64,000 bases of DNA from an uncultured Bacteroides sp. (GTDB lineage: Bacteria; Bacteroidota; Bacteroidia; Bacteroidales; Bacteroidaceae): contig USAN01000001.1 of the NCBI GenBank assembly GCA_900552645.1, forward strand, positions 186,001 through 250,000. The letters run 5' to 3'. The position numbers and the translations under genes are program-made. Within the stretch, counting starts at the first letter, position 1. Every line of letters begins with the position of its first letter. Under the pieces are notes generated by a model. It was not told where the DNA came from. It was given only the letters and a program-made list of their open reading frames with translations, and searched no databases. Positions 19,058 to 28,001 of the stretch are shown one piece after another.

Positions 19058-19094
19058 AACAGCCATGTAAATATTATTTATATGGCTGTTTTCA
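19058..19094. terminator. Bidirectional terminator after the RND operon
   Basis: AACAGCCAT (19058-19066) pairs with ATGGCTGTT (19082-19090), extended by A/T pairs toward the loop, then TTTTC. A-runs on the other side serve the convergent acyltransferase gene. Confidence 0.85.
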
Positions 19095-19100
19095 ATATTA

Positions 19101-20243
19101 TTAATATTCCTTTTTTATAAATTTTGCTGTAAGCCATTTTCTTACAGGTTCATCGTACAGCTTTAGGAATACGTAAGCAAGGATTATATTTACTATGAAT
19201 AACCCCAAAGCAACCGGCCATGTTTGTGTGAATGTAAGACTCTCACTCCATAACCATGCATAGAAAAGATACATGAAAGGATAATGTATCATATATAAAG
19301 GATAAGATGTAGTGCCCAAAAAATTGCATATTCTTGATGAATGCTTATCGGTTGTTTTACCCGATGCACCAATATATACAATTAGAGGAAAAATGAATAA
19401 AACGCATATTGTATCGTATATTCCGTTTTTCCAGACAGCTTCTGCGCCACCCACATGAGGTATTGATAGCAATACAATAAGAGTAATGGTGCAAATCCAA
19501 AAAGCACATTTTATTTTTATAGGCTTGAAAACTCTAGACATTAGCAGTCCAATTGAGAATGAAAATAATAGTCTAAGCATACCTCCAATAAAATTAAAGT
19601 CGGCTAAACTCCATCCTACGCCTAAATGACCGTATCCCGAAAGATTGAATATAGCAAATGATCCAAGTCCTATCCCTGAAAGTACAACAAGCACGGTTAA
19701 CCATTTAGTCGACATACGTCGTATAAACAGTGCATATAGGATATTTCCTATATACTCAAAGAATAGAGACCAGCTTGGGCCGTTAAGTGGATACATCTCG
19801 CCATTTCCTCTTACTTCAGGTCCTGTGCCTGGCACAGCTGGTATCAATAATAAGTTTATAAGAATGGCTGCTAGAATAAAATAGAGTGAAACCTTAGAGC
19901 CATCCCATTTTTCACTTCCCTGAATAATGAATGTTAATGCTCCAAGAAGAACGCCCATGACTAACATAGGGTGAAGTCGTATAAGACGGCGTTTGAAGAA
20001 ATCTTTAGTTTTCATGGTTTTCCATCGGTCGTCATAGGCATATCCTACCACGAATCCAGAAAGAATGAAGAAAAAATCGACTGCCAAATATCCATGATTG
20101 ATTTCTTGGTCTATTGGACTTGTAGCAAAACCTTCGAAAATATGATACCATATTACTATCAAGGCTGCAACTCCTCTTAATCCGTCAAGTAATTCATAGT
20201 GAGGTTTAGTGTCGCATAATACATTAGATGAGTTAGTTTGCAT
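19101..20243 (-). CDS. Membrane acyltransferase, acyltransferase 3 (OafA-like)
   Basis: This is a second integral membrane acyltransferase, 380 residues from ATG 20243. The family signature LLDGLRGVAALIVIWYHIFEG with the active-site His opens the first helix, followed by VDFFFILSGFVVGYAYDDRW. About ten helices are seen, and the protein ends in a short basic tail. A longer frame from ATG 20324 would add 27 Phe/Tyr-rich residues, but a CATATTTG -7-like box lies between the two ATGs, so 20243 is preferred. It is clearly a different subgroup from the acyltransferase at 7.7 kb, lacking sequence likeness beyond the family motif. The modified sugar is unknown. Confidence 0.87.
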   Translation of the reverse strand: MQTNSSNVLCDTKPHYELLDGLRGVAALIVIWYHIFEGFATSPIDQEINHGYLAVDFFFILSGFVVGYAYDDRWKTMKTKDFFKRRLIRLHPMLVMGVLLGALTFIIQGSEKWDGSKVSLYFILAAILINLLLIPAVPGTGPEVRGNGEMYPLNGPSWSLFFEYIGNILYALFIRRMSTKWLTVLVVLSGIGLGSFAIFNLSGYGHLGVGWSLADFNFIGGMLRLLFSFSIGLLMSRVFKPIKIKCAFWICTITLIVLLSIPHVGGAEAVWKNGIYDTICVLFIFPLIVYIGASGKTTDKHSSRICNFLGTTSYPLYMIHYPFMYLFYAWLWSESLTFTQTWPVALGLFIVNIILAYVFLKLYDEPVRKWLTAKFIKKEY

Positions 20244-20271
20244 GTTAGTTTTGTTATATGTTTTTGCATGA

Positions 20272-20279
20272 CAAATATG
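20272..20279 (-). promoter_or_regulatory. -7-like box of OafA-like gene
   Basis: The minus strand reads CATATTTG, one base off TANNTTTG, 29 bases before ATG 20243 and downstream of the alternative ATG 20324. Confidence 0.4.
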
Positions 20280-20485
20280 GTAAAAAAAATAATTTATGAA
20301 AAGCTTATATACAATAGATAACATTTTATTTAGTTACTTTACATAGAATTTCGTATATCCATTTTAGTAACTCTACTAAAATAGATTCTATAGGATGTGA
20401 TGTTGAATAGGTTTACGTTGTAGACCATTTATTTGACATTTATATAATAGTATTAACCACCTCTTAACTAAAATTAATTATTAGA

Positions 20486-23044
20486 ATGAAAAACAGAAGA
20501 TATGTACTGTTAACTATGACCATAATGACTTTTATGGGTAATTCATTATCTGCACAGGATGCAGAATTTAATTTTTCATCACAAAGATCAGAAGCACAAG
20601 ATGTATTAATGGTACCAGGAAAGAAAATTGACCATAAAGGTATAATTATCAATCCTACACCACAAACACTTAAGGTAGATGAACATAATAAGATAAATTT
20701 ATTTGCAGGAATAAAATTAACGGATAAAAAGAATGTTTTTGCTAATGATATGAACTTCATTCAGAAATCTAAGAAAGGAATATCTGTAACTGTAGATTTC
20801 GGAAGTAAATTGGCAGCAAAACATAATGTGAAGAACGTTTCGGGAGCTTATATTCTTGAAATAAACAAAAAAGGAATAACTATTATAGGTTATGATGAAA
20901 GAGGTGCATTTTATGGAATACAGTCTTTAAAGCAACTTGTGGAGAGCGAAATATCTATAAACGGCAATTTACCTTATCTTTATATAAATGATTATCCCGA
21001 TTTGCCTTATCGCGGAGTGGTAGAAGGATTTTATGGCACACCATGGTCGCATTCCGTTCGACTCTCTTTAATAGACTTCTATGGGAAATATAAAATGAAC
21101 AGCTATTTATATGGTCCTAAAGACGATCCTTATCATAGTTGTCCAAACTGGCGTTTGCCATATCCAGAGAAAGAAGCTGAGAATATAAAGCAACTTGTTG
21201 CGGCATGTGGTAAGAATAGAGTTGATTTTGTATGGGCTATTCATCCAGGGCAGGATATAAAATGGAATGAGGAAGATTATATGAATCTTGTCAACAAGTT
21301 CAATATGATGTATAGTTTAGGAGTACGCTCTTTTGCTATTTTTTTTGATGATATAGATGGCGAAGGGACTAACCCCCTAAGACAGACAGAACTGCTGAAT
21401 CGCCTTAATAAAGAATTTGTAAAGAATAAAGGAGATGTAACATCGTTAGTAGTTTGTCCTACCGACTATTCTAAACTATGGGCTGACCCAACTCCACAAG
21501 GTAGTTTGAGTATTTATGGTAAAACTTTAGATCCGTCTATCCAAATATTCTGGACAGGGGATGCAGTTTGCAGTGATCTTACAAAATCGACAATGGAGTG
21601 GCTTAATTCAAGAACTAAAAGACCTGGTTATTATTGGTGGAATTATCCTGTAACTGATTATGTTCGTCATATAATAATGCAAGGACCGGTATATGGACTT
21701 GATACTTCACTTACAGCCAGTGAACTTTGCGGATTGGCAAGTAATCCTATGGAGCACGGGGAAGCATCTAAACTTGCACTTTATGGAGTTGCCGATTATT
21801 CATGGAATGTATCGCAATATAATCCTATAGATAATTGGGAAAGAGGATTGGAAGTTATAACTCCTGAGGCAAAAAATGCATATAGAACTTTTGCCATTCA
21901 TTCATGTGATACAGAAACCGGTTATCGACGATCTGAGTCATGGGAAACCGAAACATTCCGAATATCTAATTATACCCAGAAACAATTTGATGCACTTAAG
22001 AAAGAGTTTGAAAAGATAGAAAATACTCCAAATGAATTTGAAGGTAAATGTACTAATAAAGCATTGATATCCGAACTGCATCCATGGTTAGTTGAGTTTG
22101 GAAAATTGGGAAATCGAGGTAAGAAAACTCTTGATTTGATTAAATTCAAAGAAAAAGGAAATGAAGCTGAATTTTGGAGTGCTTATGTTGCAAATCTTAT
22201 GAGCGATGATGATAAGAAAGCTTATTCTGCACATAAATCAGGAACAATGAAATTGCAGCCTTTCTACGAAAATGCGATGGATGATCTAATAACTCAATTC
22301 TATTTTGATATTACAGGAGATGTTCCTACGTCTTATAAAGGAATAGGTTCTTTTAATAATCTTTCTACTCCTCTTGCCAAGCTTATGCTTGACAATGATA
22401 CTACTACTTTTTATACATCTGGAAAAGGACAGGATGCAGGTGATTGGATAGGAGTTTATCTTGGTTGTGTTAGGATAGTTAGTGAAATAGAGATACTTCA
22501 AGGACGAAACTCAACAGATGATGTAGATTATTTCGATAATGTTATTCTTGAGTATTCAAAAGATGGAAAAAGTTGGAAAGCTCTTACAGATAGTCTTAAA
22601 AAACAATATGTTATAACGTGGACCGGTAAACCTATTGAGGCATCTTATATACGCTTAAAACGATTAGATTCTGACAAGAAAAACTGGGCAGCAGTACGAT
22701 CTTTTAAGGTTAACCCTATAAGAAGTAGTGACTTACCTTTCGTAGTAAAATCTGAAAATATAGATAAAGCTTTGTTGGGATTCGATAAGAATCCTGAAAC
22801 ATCTTTCGTTAATAATGGAGTACTTCTATTTGGAATACCTGTCAATGCTACTAAATGTACTCTTCTTCTTAAACCTTTGATAGCTGGAGATTCTAAGATA
22901 GAGATACGACAGCTTAGAAAAAATGGTAGTGTGCTAAATAGAATTACATCAGATTCAGCTTTTGTGAAATTTGATATAGTGAAAGATGCTACTACTATTG
23001 AAGTAGATGGTAATGTCGAGATATTCGAAATCGTAATGAACTGA
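20486..23044 (+). CDS. GH84 beta-N-acetylglucosaminidase (O-GlcNAcase/hyaluronidase type)
   Basis: This is a secreted exo-glycosidase that removes GlcNAc from host or dietary glycans, 852 residues. The order is: signal peptide to about 24; a hexosaminidase-like N-terminal domain (about 50-150, INPTPQTLKVDEHNKI); then the GH84 barrel. The barrel starts at GVVEGFYGTPWSHSVRL and contains FAIFFDDIDGEGT, whose adjacent Asp 288/289 are the catalytic pair of the substrate-assisted mechanism. After a helical linker, a discoidin/CBM32-like domain (about 600-740, DWIGVYLGCVRIVSEIEIL and YIRLKRLDSDKKNWAAVRSF) likely binds glycans. Layout and length match the Bacteroides GH84 enzyme. It is a single gene followed by a perfect inverted repeat. 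Confidence 0.93.
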   Translation: MKNRRYVLLTMTIMTFMGNSLSAQDAEFNFSSQRSEAQDVLMVPGKKIDHKGIIINPTPQTLKVDEHNKINLFAGIKLTDKKNVFANDMNFIQKSKKGISVTVDFGSKLAAKHNVKNVSGAYILEINKKGITIIGYDERGAFYGIQSLKQLVESEISINGNLPYLYINDYPDLPYRGVVEGFYGTPWSHSVRLSLIDFYGKYKMNSYLYGPKDDPYHSCPNWRLPYPEKEAENIKQLVAACGKNRVDFVWAIHPGQDIKWNEEDYMNLVNKFNMMYSLGVRSFAIFFDDIDGEGTNPLRQTELLNRLNKEFVKNKGDVTSLVVCPTDYSKLWADPTPQGSLSIYGKTLDPSIQIFWTGDAVCSDLTKSTMEWLNSRTKRPGYYWWNYPVTDYVRHIIMQGPVYGLDTSLTASELCGLASNPMEHGEASKLALYGVADYSWNVSQYNPIDNWERGLEVITPEAKNAYRTFAIHSCDTETGYRRSESWETETFRISNYTQKQFDALKKEFEKIENTPNEFEGKCTNKALISELHPWLVEFGKLGNRGKKTLDLIKFKEKGNEAEFWSAYVANLMSDDDKKAYSAHKSGTMKLQPFYENAMDDLITQFYFDITGDVPTSYKGIGSFNNLSTPLAKLMLDNDTTTFYTSGKGQDAGDWIGVYLGCVRIVSEIEILQGRNSTDDVDYFDNVILEYSKDGKSWKALTDSLKKQYVITWTGKPIEASYIRLKRLDSDKKNWAAVRSFKVNPIRSSDLPFVVKSENIDKALLGFDKNPETSFVNNGVLLFGIPVNATKCTLLLKPLIAGDSKIEIRQLRKNGSVLNRITSDSAFVKFDIVKDATTIEVDGNVEIFEIVMN

Positions 23045-23074
23045 TTTAAGTATAGTAATTATTATTACAATATT

Positions 23075-23109
23075 AACTGCAAAGGTAATCTATAATTATC
23101 TTTGCAGTT
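23075..23109 (+). terminator. Hairpin after the GH84 gene
   Basis: AACTGCAAAG (23075-23084) and CTTTGCAGTT (23100-23109) form a perfect 10-bp stem. The T-run is weak, so termination is plausible but not certain. The right arm also contains TATCTTTG, a -7-like match with no gene behind it. Confidence 0.5.
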
Positions 23110-23520
23110 ATAATGAATTTAGTTGGTGAGTAAATTTATTTTTAATAGATACATTTCAGTATATAGTATAAGATAGGTATTAATATATTATCAATCAATA
23201 AGAGCATATGCAGCATTTACAAAACTAGCACAGTAGTATGATAACGTTGATAAATCCGTATCCTTTCATTTGGAACGATTGCAAGAACAATACAAATTCC
23301 CATATTCAGTTTTGTGGGTTTATTTAAAAACAGAGCTACGAGTGCGGCAAGTAAGTTTTCAATGCTAAAATAAAATATTTCAGAACTTAATAAAGAGGAG
23401 TCAGAGATATTTCTTCTTATACAGATTAAGCAAATTTATGCTAATAACGTAATCTATCAGAAATTGCAAATCAACCTAGAATTTTGCTTGAACCCATTTT
23501 TTCGTTGTCTCGGCAGTGAG
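23110..23520. other. Intergenic stretch without a confident gene
   Basis: This 410-base AT-rich stretch lies between the GH84 gene and the native tRNA-Ser terminator. Several short frames are open on both strands. One on the minus strand (about 23217-23435, some 70 codons, containing ENLLAALVALFLNKPTKLN) looks protein-like but has no sensible start. A gene relic from an earlier insertion at the same tRNA is possible; nothing is recognised. Confidence 0.4.
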
Positions 23521-23558
23521 ATAAAAAAAGCTCGTAAAACCTTGATTTTACGAGCTTT
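23521..23558 (-). terminator. Original terminator of the tRNA-Ser gene, displaced by the insertion
   Basis: Thirteen-base perfect arms (23527-23539 and 23546-23558) with a 6-base loop are followed on the minus strand by a run of seven T. It lies 35 bp downstream of the left att core, where the tRNA transcript would have ended before the 11 kb element was inserted. Confidence 0.75.
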
Positions 23559-23593
23559 GACTTAGATTTTCAGTCTTTTGTCTTAGACTTTCA

Positions 23594-23606
23594 GCGGAGA
23601 GACAGG
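23594..23606. repeat. Left att core (attL)
   Basis: GCGGAGAGACAGG is identical to the 13 bases at 34826-34838. Left of it is chromosomal DNA with the old tRNA terminator; right of it is element DNA. After three differing bases both copies again share TCGAAC. Confidence 0.85.
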
Positions 23607-23707
23607 CTCTCGAACTTATACTTTCACAGAATATCATAAAACTGCAAACGACTGATAATCAAGTGTAAATTACAATATAGAGTAAAAGTAAATGTTTCTA
23701 AATGTCT

Positions 23708-23738
23708 TTTGCTATCTCAATAATTGGGTGTATATTTG
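23708..23738 (+). promoter_or_regulatory. Integrase promoter
   Basis: TTTG (23708-23711), a 19-bp spacer and TATATTTG (23731-23738) form a perfect Bacteroides promoter. It overlaps two TTGGGTGT direct repeats, which suggests autocontrol by an element-encoded DNA-binding protein. Confidence 0.75.
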
Positions 23739-23743
23739 GGTGT
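23724..23743 (+). repeat. Paired TTGGGTGT repeats, left end of element
   Basis: TTGGGTGT occurs at 23724-23731 and 23736-23743, a 12-bp period. A near-identical pair with the same period and orientation lies near the right end (34772-34791). They are candidate integrase arm-type or excision-factor sites. Confidence 0.55.
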
Positions 23744-23765
23744 AGAATTTCAAACGCACCCAATT

Positions 23766-25049
23766 ATGAATATCAAGCGCAACATCATTTTTGCATTGGA
23801 GAGCCGGAAAAAGAACGGTGTGCCAATCGTAGAGAACGTACCCATCCGTATGCGTGTCATCTTTGCCAGCCAACGCATCGAGTTTACAACGGGCTACCGG
23901 ATTGACGTAGCCAAATGGGATGCAGATAAGCAGCGGGTAAAGAACGGATGTACCAACAAGCTAAAGCAAAGTGCAGCCGAAATCAATACGGACTTGCTGA
24001 AATACTATGCCGAAATCCAGAATATTTTCAAGGAATTTGAGGTGCAGGAGGTCATGCCAACGACCCAACAGTTGAAGGAAGCTTTCAACATGAGAATGAA
24101 AGACACCAGCGAAGAACAGCCGGAAGAAGCCCCTGTCAGCTTTTGGGAGGTGTTCGATGAGTTTGTAAAAGAGTGCGGTAACCAGAATAACTGGACGGCA
24201 TCCACCTATGAAAAATTTGCAGCAGTGAGGAACCACCTCAAAGAGTTCAAGGAGGATGCAACGTTCAACTATTTCAACGAGTTTGGATTGAACGAATACG
24301 TCAACTTCCTGCGTGACACCAAGGATATGAGAAACAGCACCATCGGCAAGCAAATGGGATTCCTCAAATGGTTCCTGCGCTGGAGCTTCAAGAAAGGACA
24401 TCATCAGAACATTGCATACGATACGTTCAAACCGAAACTGAAAACCACCTCGAAAAAAGTAATCTTCCTGACTTGGGATGAACTGAACAAGCTGAAAGAC
24501 TACCAGATACCCAAGGATAAGCAATACCTGGAACGTGTGCGTGATGTTTTCCTGTTCTGCTGCTTTACGAGTTTGCGGTATTCGGATGTTCGCAATCTGA
24601 AAAGAAGCGATGTGAAGTCCGACCACATCGAAATAACCACAGTCAAGACTGCCGACAGCCTGACGATTGAACTGAACAAATACAGCAAAGCCATACTGGA
24701 CAAATACAAGGACATCCATTTCGAGAATTACATGGCTCTGCCCGTCATCAGCAACCAGAAGATGAACGATTACCTGAAAGAGCTGGGCGAACTGGCAGAA
24801 ATCAACGAGCCTGTACGGGAAACCTACTACAAGGGAAATGAACGTATTGATGAAGTCACACCCAAATACGCTTTGCTCAGTACCCATGCAGGAAGAAGGA
24901 CATTCATCTGCAATGCGCTGGCTCTCGGAATCCCGGCACAGGTGGTCATGAAATGGACGGGACACAGCGACTACAAAGCTATGAAACCCTACATTGACAT
25001 AGCGGATGATATTAAGGCAAATGCCATGAACAAGTTTAATCAACTATAA
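23766..25049 (+). CDS. intN2: Tyrosine recombinase (IntN2-type integrase)
   Basis: This enzyme inserts the element into, and helps excise it from, the tRNA-Ser site. From ATG 23766 it has 427 residues. Order: an N-terminal arm-binding region (NIIFALESRKKNG, VPIRMRVIFASQRIEFTTGY), a SAM-like core-binding domain (about 135-240), and a catalytic domain with Arg 271 (TSLRYSDV), His 374 and Arg 377 (HAGRRTF), His 400 (WTGHSDY) and the nucleophile Tyr 409 (MKPY). The complete active site makes it look functional. It lies 160 bp inside the left core and reads inward. A TTG start at 23724 lies inside the promoter and is rejected. Confidence 0.93.
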   Translation: MNIKRNIIFALESRKKNGVPIVENVPIRMRVIFASQRIEFTTGYRIDVAKWDADKQRVKNGCTNKLKQSAAEINTDLLKYYAEIQNIFKEFEVQEVMPTTQQLKEAFNMRMKDTSEEQPEEAPVSFWEVFDEFVKECGNQNNWTASTYEKFAAVRNHLKEFKEDATFNYFNEFGLNEYVNFLRDTKDMRNSTIGKQMGFLKWFLRWSFKKGHHQNIAYDTFKPKLKTTSKKVIFLTWDELNKLKDYQIPKDKQYLERVRDVFLFCCFTSLRYSDVRNLKRSDVKSDHIEITTVKTADSLTIELNKYSKAILDKYKDIHFENYMALPVISNQKMNDYLKELGELAEINEPVRETYYKGNERIDEVTPKYALLSTHAGRRTFICNALALGIPAQVVMKWTGHSDYKAMKPYIDIADDIKANAMNKFNQL

Positions 25050-25062
25050 AAGTATCAAACAG

Positions 25063-25093
25063 TTTCATAGATAGTTACCAATGACTATATTTG
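25063..25093 (+). promoter_or_regulatory. Promoter of the YhcG-like gene
   Basis: TTTC (25063-25066), 19 bp, TATATTTG (25086-25093). The start codon follows 20 bp later. The gene therefore has its own promoter, separate from the integrase. Confidence 0.6.
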
Positions 25094-25112
25094 TAGAAAT
25101 TATCATCACAAT

Positions 25113-26408
25113 ATGAGCAACAAGGAATCCAACATAGAGAAAACGAATTTTGATGCATTCATACAAGCGGTCGGTTCGGAAATAGAACAGGCACAAGTAA
25201 GGCTGATTGTTGCAGCCAATGCACAAATGCTGTTCCATTACTGGAAGATAGGCAATTACATCCTTTATCACCAGCAGCTGCACGGATGGGGAAGCAAAAT
25301 CATCAAGCAGTTGGCAAAGGCTATCCGACTGCATTACCCTGAAAAGAAAGGCTATTCGGAACGTAACCTTACCTATATGTGCCAGTTTGCAAAAGCATAT
25401 CCTTTAAGAGCGTTGCAAAGTTTCATAGAAACAGATGCAAGCCTGTCTGTCCCAACCATACAGAGTGTGACCAATGAAGTATTAAAACTGAATGACAAGC
25501 AATTTACGCAGGAACTTACTGCGCAAATACAATCGATTGATTGTCAATCATTAGCAATTACGCAGGAAGTTCCTGCGCAATTTGAAGATGTGGGAAAAAC
25601 CGTGTCTGCCATTTACAGGATGGGAATCAGGGAAATAGAAGAAGTTTTCTTGACCTCTCCTATAGCCAAAATAAACTGGACAAGCCAAATGACTATACTT
25701 GACAGTTCGCTACCTTTAGGTCTAAGCTACTGGTACATGAAGCAGTCTGTGGAAATGGGATGGAGCAGCAATGTATTGAAAATGCAAATTGACAGTGATT
25801 TGTATAGCCGACAAATCAGCAACAACAAGGTAAACAATTTCACGACCACACTTCCGGCTCCACAAAGCGACCTTGCCAATTACCTACTCAAAGACCCGTA
25901 CATCTTTGATTTGGCAGGAGCCAAAGAAAAAGCAGACGAAAGGGATATTGAAGAACAGCTGGTGAAACACGTTACCCGCTACCTGTTGGAAATGGGCAAC
26001 GGTTTTGCCTTCGTTGCCCGGCAGAAGCACTTCCAAGTCGGAAACAGCGATTTCTTTGCCGACCTGATTCTATATTCCATTCCGTTGCACGCATATATCG
26101 TGGTAGAATTAAAGGCTACCCCATTCAAACCGGAGTATGCAGGACAACTGAACTTCTACATCAATGTGGTGGATGATAAACTGAGGGGAGAGAATGACAA
26201 CAAGACTATCGGGTTGTTGCTATGCAAGGGAAAAGACGAAGTTGTGGCACAATACGCATTGACAGGCTATGACCAGCCCATCGGCATCAGCGATTACCAA
26301 TTGAGCAAAGCGATTCCCGAGAAACTGAAATCAGCGTTGCCCAGCGTGGAAGAAGTGGAAGAAGAACTGGCCTCTTTCCTTGACAAAGACAATAACACTC
26401 AAAAATAG
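25113..26408 (+). CDS. YhcG/DUF1016 family PDDEXK nuclease-fold protein
   Basis: This is a predicted DNA-processing protein of 431 residues. The N-terminal DUF1016 part (about 20-240) shows LFHYWKIGNYILYHQQLHGW, YPEKKGYSERNLTYMCQFAK and INWTSQMTILDSSL. The C-terminal PDDEXK domain (about 270-415) has GNGFAFVARQKHFQVGN, then FFADLILYS (Asp) and YIVVELKATPFKPEYAGQLN (Glu-x-Lys), the expected catalytic set. Related proteins are frequent on mobile elements and beside restriction systems, but their role is not settled. An unknown coiled-coil protein starts 8 bp later, so the two probably act together. G+C and codon use are like the rest of the element. Confidence 0.87.
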   Translation: MSNKESNIEKTNFDAFIQAVGSEIEQAQVRLIVAANAQMLFHYWKIGNYILYHQQLHGWGSKIIKQLAKAIRLHYPEKKGYSERNLTYMCQFAKAYPLRALQSFIETDASLSVPTIQSVTNEVLKLNDKQFTQELTAQIQSIDCQSLAITQEVPAQFEDVGKTVSAIYRMGIREIEEVFLTSPIAKINWTSQMTILDSSLPLGLSYWYMKQSVEMGWSSNVLKMQIDSDLYSRQISNNKVNNFTTTLPAPQSDLANYLLKDPYIFDLAGAKEKADERDIEEQLVKHVTRYLLEMGNGFAFVARQKHFQVGNSDFFADLILYSIPLHAYIVVELKATPFKPEYAGQLNFYINVVDDKLRGENDNKTIGLLLCKGKDEVVAQYALTGYDQPIGISDYQLSKAIPEKLKSALPSVEEVEEELASFLDKDNNTQK

Positions 26409-26416
26409 TTGCGTCC

Positions 26417-27460
26417 ATGAAAGATGTAATTACAACGCTGATTCCCCGATACGGAGAATTGAACAGAATATATAAAGACTGGTTTGATAATAAAGGTTTC
26501 TCTTTTGAAAAGCAGAAATTCATTACCAAGTTCTATCTGGACTACAATGATGTAACGGTTCTTGAAACAGCCATTCTTGAACTGGTGTTTCATCTTCCAC
26601 AGGAGCAATACACACTGATTCTGAATAGCCTGAAAAAGGAAGTATGCGAAAACATAAGTTATTACAAGAAAGGATGTATGCCGGATGAACAGACCGTTTA
26701 CAATATCTGCTTCCGAGTTTCAGAAATCTATAAAGAAGCCATAGAAGAACAGCAATACAAGACGACCAAGCTCCATGCTCCGCTAAACGAAGCATACCAC
26801 CGATACGATTCCATAGGTTATCGGGAACACACTGCAGAGGATGAAAAGCGTGCGGAAATGGAATATGAACGGTGCAAAGATGAATACGAGGAGAAAAAAA
26901 ACAAGCTGACCGAACTCTACGATCTGCAAAAACAGACCAGAGAGAAAGCCCTGCAATATGCAAAAAGCCGTTTCAATGAAATCTATCGGCTGGGCTGCCA
27001 CCTCAAAGAGACATTGGCGAAATATGTATTTGATGAAACAAACGAGCCGGAAGAGCCAGCCGAACAAGAACCAAATGCCCCCAACATACAGGAAGAAGTG
27101 CTGGGAACGAAACAGACTGAGTATTTCAATATGGAACTGCTTTCGCTCATTCATGTAACCTGCGTGGGAGAACAGTTCGAGAATATTTCCGAACATGATT
27201 TCTATACCTGCATGAACCTGCTACCAAGCGACACCAAACCCCAAATCAGACCGAGAGAAAAAATACGTACCTGCTATCTGATATTCCTGATGAGCGAAAA
27301 ACTGCCCAAACAGGACAGGGAGAATTGGAAGAGGAATATCCTGAAAATATTGGATATTGAGGAAAGCTACTACAAGTCAAAGTACAAAGAGCCTGTTTCC
27401 GATTTCCCCAGTGACAGCAACCGGAAATTTGCCAAAGAAATGGATGGTATATTCCGATAA
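26417..27460 (+). CDS. Unrecognised protein with central coiled coil
   Basis: No family was recognised. The product has 347 residues, no signal peptide and no membrane helix. The N-terminal 115 residues look helical and globular. Residues about 120-200 are very rich in Glu, Lys, Arg and Tyr with heptad-like spacing (EKRAEMEYERCKDEYEEKKN), a likely coiled coil. An acidic Pro/Glu linker (EPEEPAEQEPNAPNIQEE) separates this from a C-terminal helical part. It starts 8 bp after the YhcG-like gene and ends before a strong terminator, so the two make a discrete unit inserted between integrase and replication genes. A structural or defence-type partner is possible but unproven. Confidence 0.7.
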   Translation: MKDVITTLIPRYGELNRIYKDWFDNKGFSFEKQKFITKFYLDYNDVTVLETAILELVFHLPQEQYTLILNSLKKEVCENISYYKKGCMPDEQTVYNICFRVSEIYKEAIEEQQYKTTKLHAPLNEAYHRYDSIGYREHTAEDEKRAEMEYERCKDEYEEKKNKLTELYDLQKQTREKALQYAKSRFNEIYRLGCHLKETLAKYVFDETNEPEEPAEQEPNAPNIQEEVLGTKQTEYFNMELLSLIHVTCVGEQFENISEHDFYTCMNLLPSDTKPQIRPREKIRTCYLIFLMSEKLPKQDRENWKRNILKILDIEESYYKSKYKEPVSDFPSDSNRKFAKEMDGIFR

Positions 27461-27500
27461 TCTGTGATATGCCCTGACATTTTACGAAACAACCACTTTT

Positions 27501-27533
27501 ACCACTCAAATTAAATTTTTGAGTGGTATTTTT
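27501..27533 (+). terminator. Intrinsic terminator after the YhcG-like operon
   Basis: ACCACTCAAA (27501-27510) pairs perfectly with TTTGAGTGGT (27518-27527), followed by ATTTTTATT. Confidence 0.85.
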
Positions 27534-27607
27534 ATTATCTGATATTCAGATAAATAACAAGATATTCCATTTATATCAACCACATCCTTACCACTTACAA
27601 CCCTACC

Positions 27608-27615
27608 TAATTTTG
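27608..27615 (+). promoter_or_regulatory. -7 box for the replication/mobilization genes
   Basis: TAATTTTG matches TANNTTTG. It lies 69 bp before the small HTH gene and downstream of the previous terminator. The -33 region is poor. Confidence 0.4.
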
Positions 27616-27684
27616 CATCGTTCGAGAACAGAGATAACAGCCAGTGCGCAGGGCTGATTGTTAAACGACTAAATAGATTGAACG

Positions 27685-27993
27685 ATGAAAAATCTTCAAG
27701 AATTATTATCAAAACCCGTCTGGCAGATGACAGGTGAAGAGTTCATATTCCTAAGTAAGCACGCTTCCCGTCAAACGGAAACGCAGCCACAGCCCATTAC
27801 AGACACAGAAAGAAAATATGTGTACGGAATACTGGGCATAGCCAAACTGTTCGGGTGCAGCCTACCCACCGCCAACCGTATCAAGAAAAGCGGAAAGATT
27901 GACAAGGCAATCACTCAGATAGGACGTAAGATTATCGTGGATGTTGAGCTTGCCCTTGAACTGGCTGGAAAGAAAACAGGAGGACGGAAATAA
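27685..27993 (+). CDS. Small HTH protein, DUF3853-like
   Basis: This 102-residue protein has a winged-helix/excisionase-like DNA-binding region. After a polar N-terminus, YVYGILGIAKLFGCSLPTAN reads as a helix-turn-helix, followed by a basic segment (RIKKSGKIDKAI) and a beta-wing (QIGRKIIVDVELALELA). Proteins of this type are standard just upstream of the RepA-like ATPase on Bacteroidales mobilizable elements. It could act in excision or in control of the replication genes. The next gene follows after 8 bp, so they are co-transcribed. Confidence 0.75.
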   Translation: MKNLQELLSKPVWQMTGEEFIFLSKHASRQTETQPQPITDTERKYVYGILGIAKLFGCSLPTANRIKKSGKIDKAITQIGRKIIVDVELALELAGKKTGGRK

Positions 27994-28001
27994 CGGGAGG
28001 C

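Noticed and set aside
23097..23104. Promoter TATCTTTG after the GH84 gene
   Set aside because: It lies in the right arm of a perfect hairpin and no gene follows it; no -33 box was found.
23594..23606. A second, truncated tRNA-Ser gene
   Set aside because: Only the 13-bp core plus TCGAAC match a tRNA; the rest of the left side is unrelated, so it is an attachment core, not a tRNA fragment with function.
24005..25043. Long minus-strand open frame opposite the integrase gene
   Set aside because: It is the shadow of the GC-richer integrase coding strand; its translation has no recognisable family and odd composition, while the plus strand has the complete recombinase active site.
26523..27196. 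Minus-strand frames of 137-146 codons opposite the coiled-coil gene
   Set aside because: Cys/Phe-rich translations typical of antisense to Glu/Lys-rich coiled coils; no promoter or start support.
25113..27460. Classical toxin-antitoxin or restriction-modification system
   Set aside because: No methyltransferase, specificity subunit or small antitoxin is present; only a PDDEXK protein and an unknown partner are seen.
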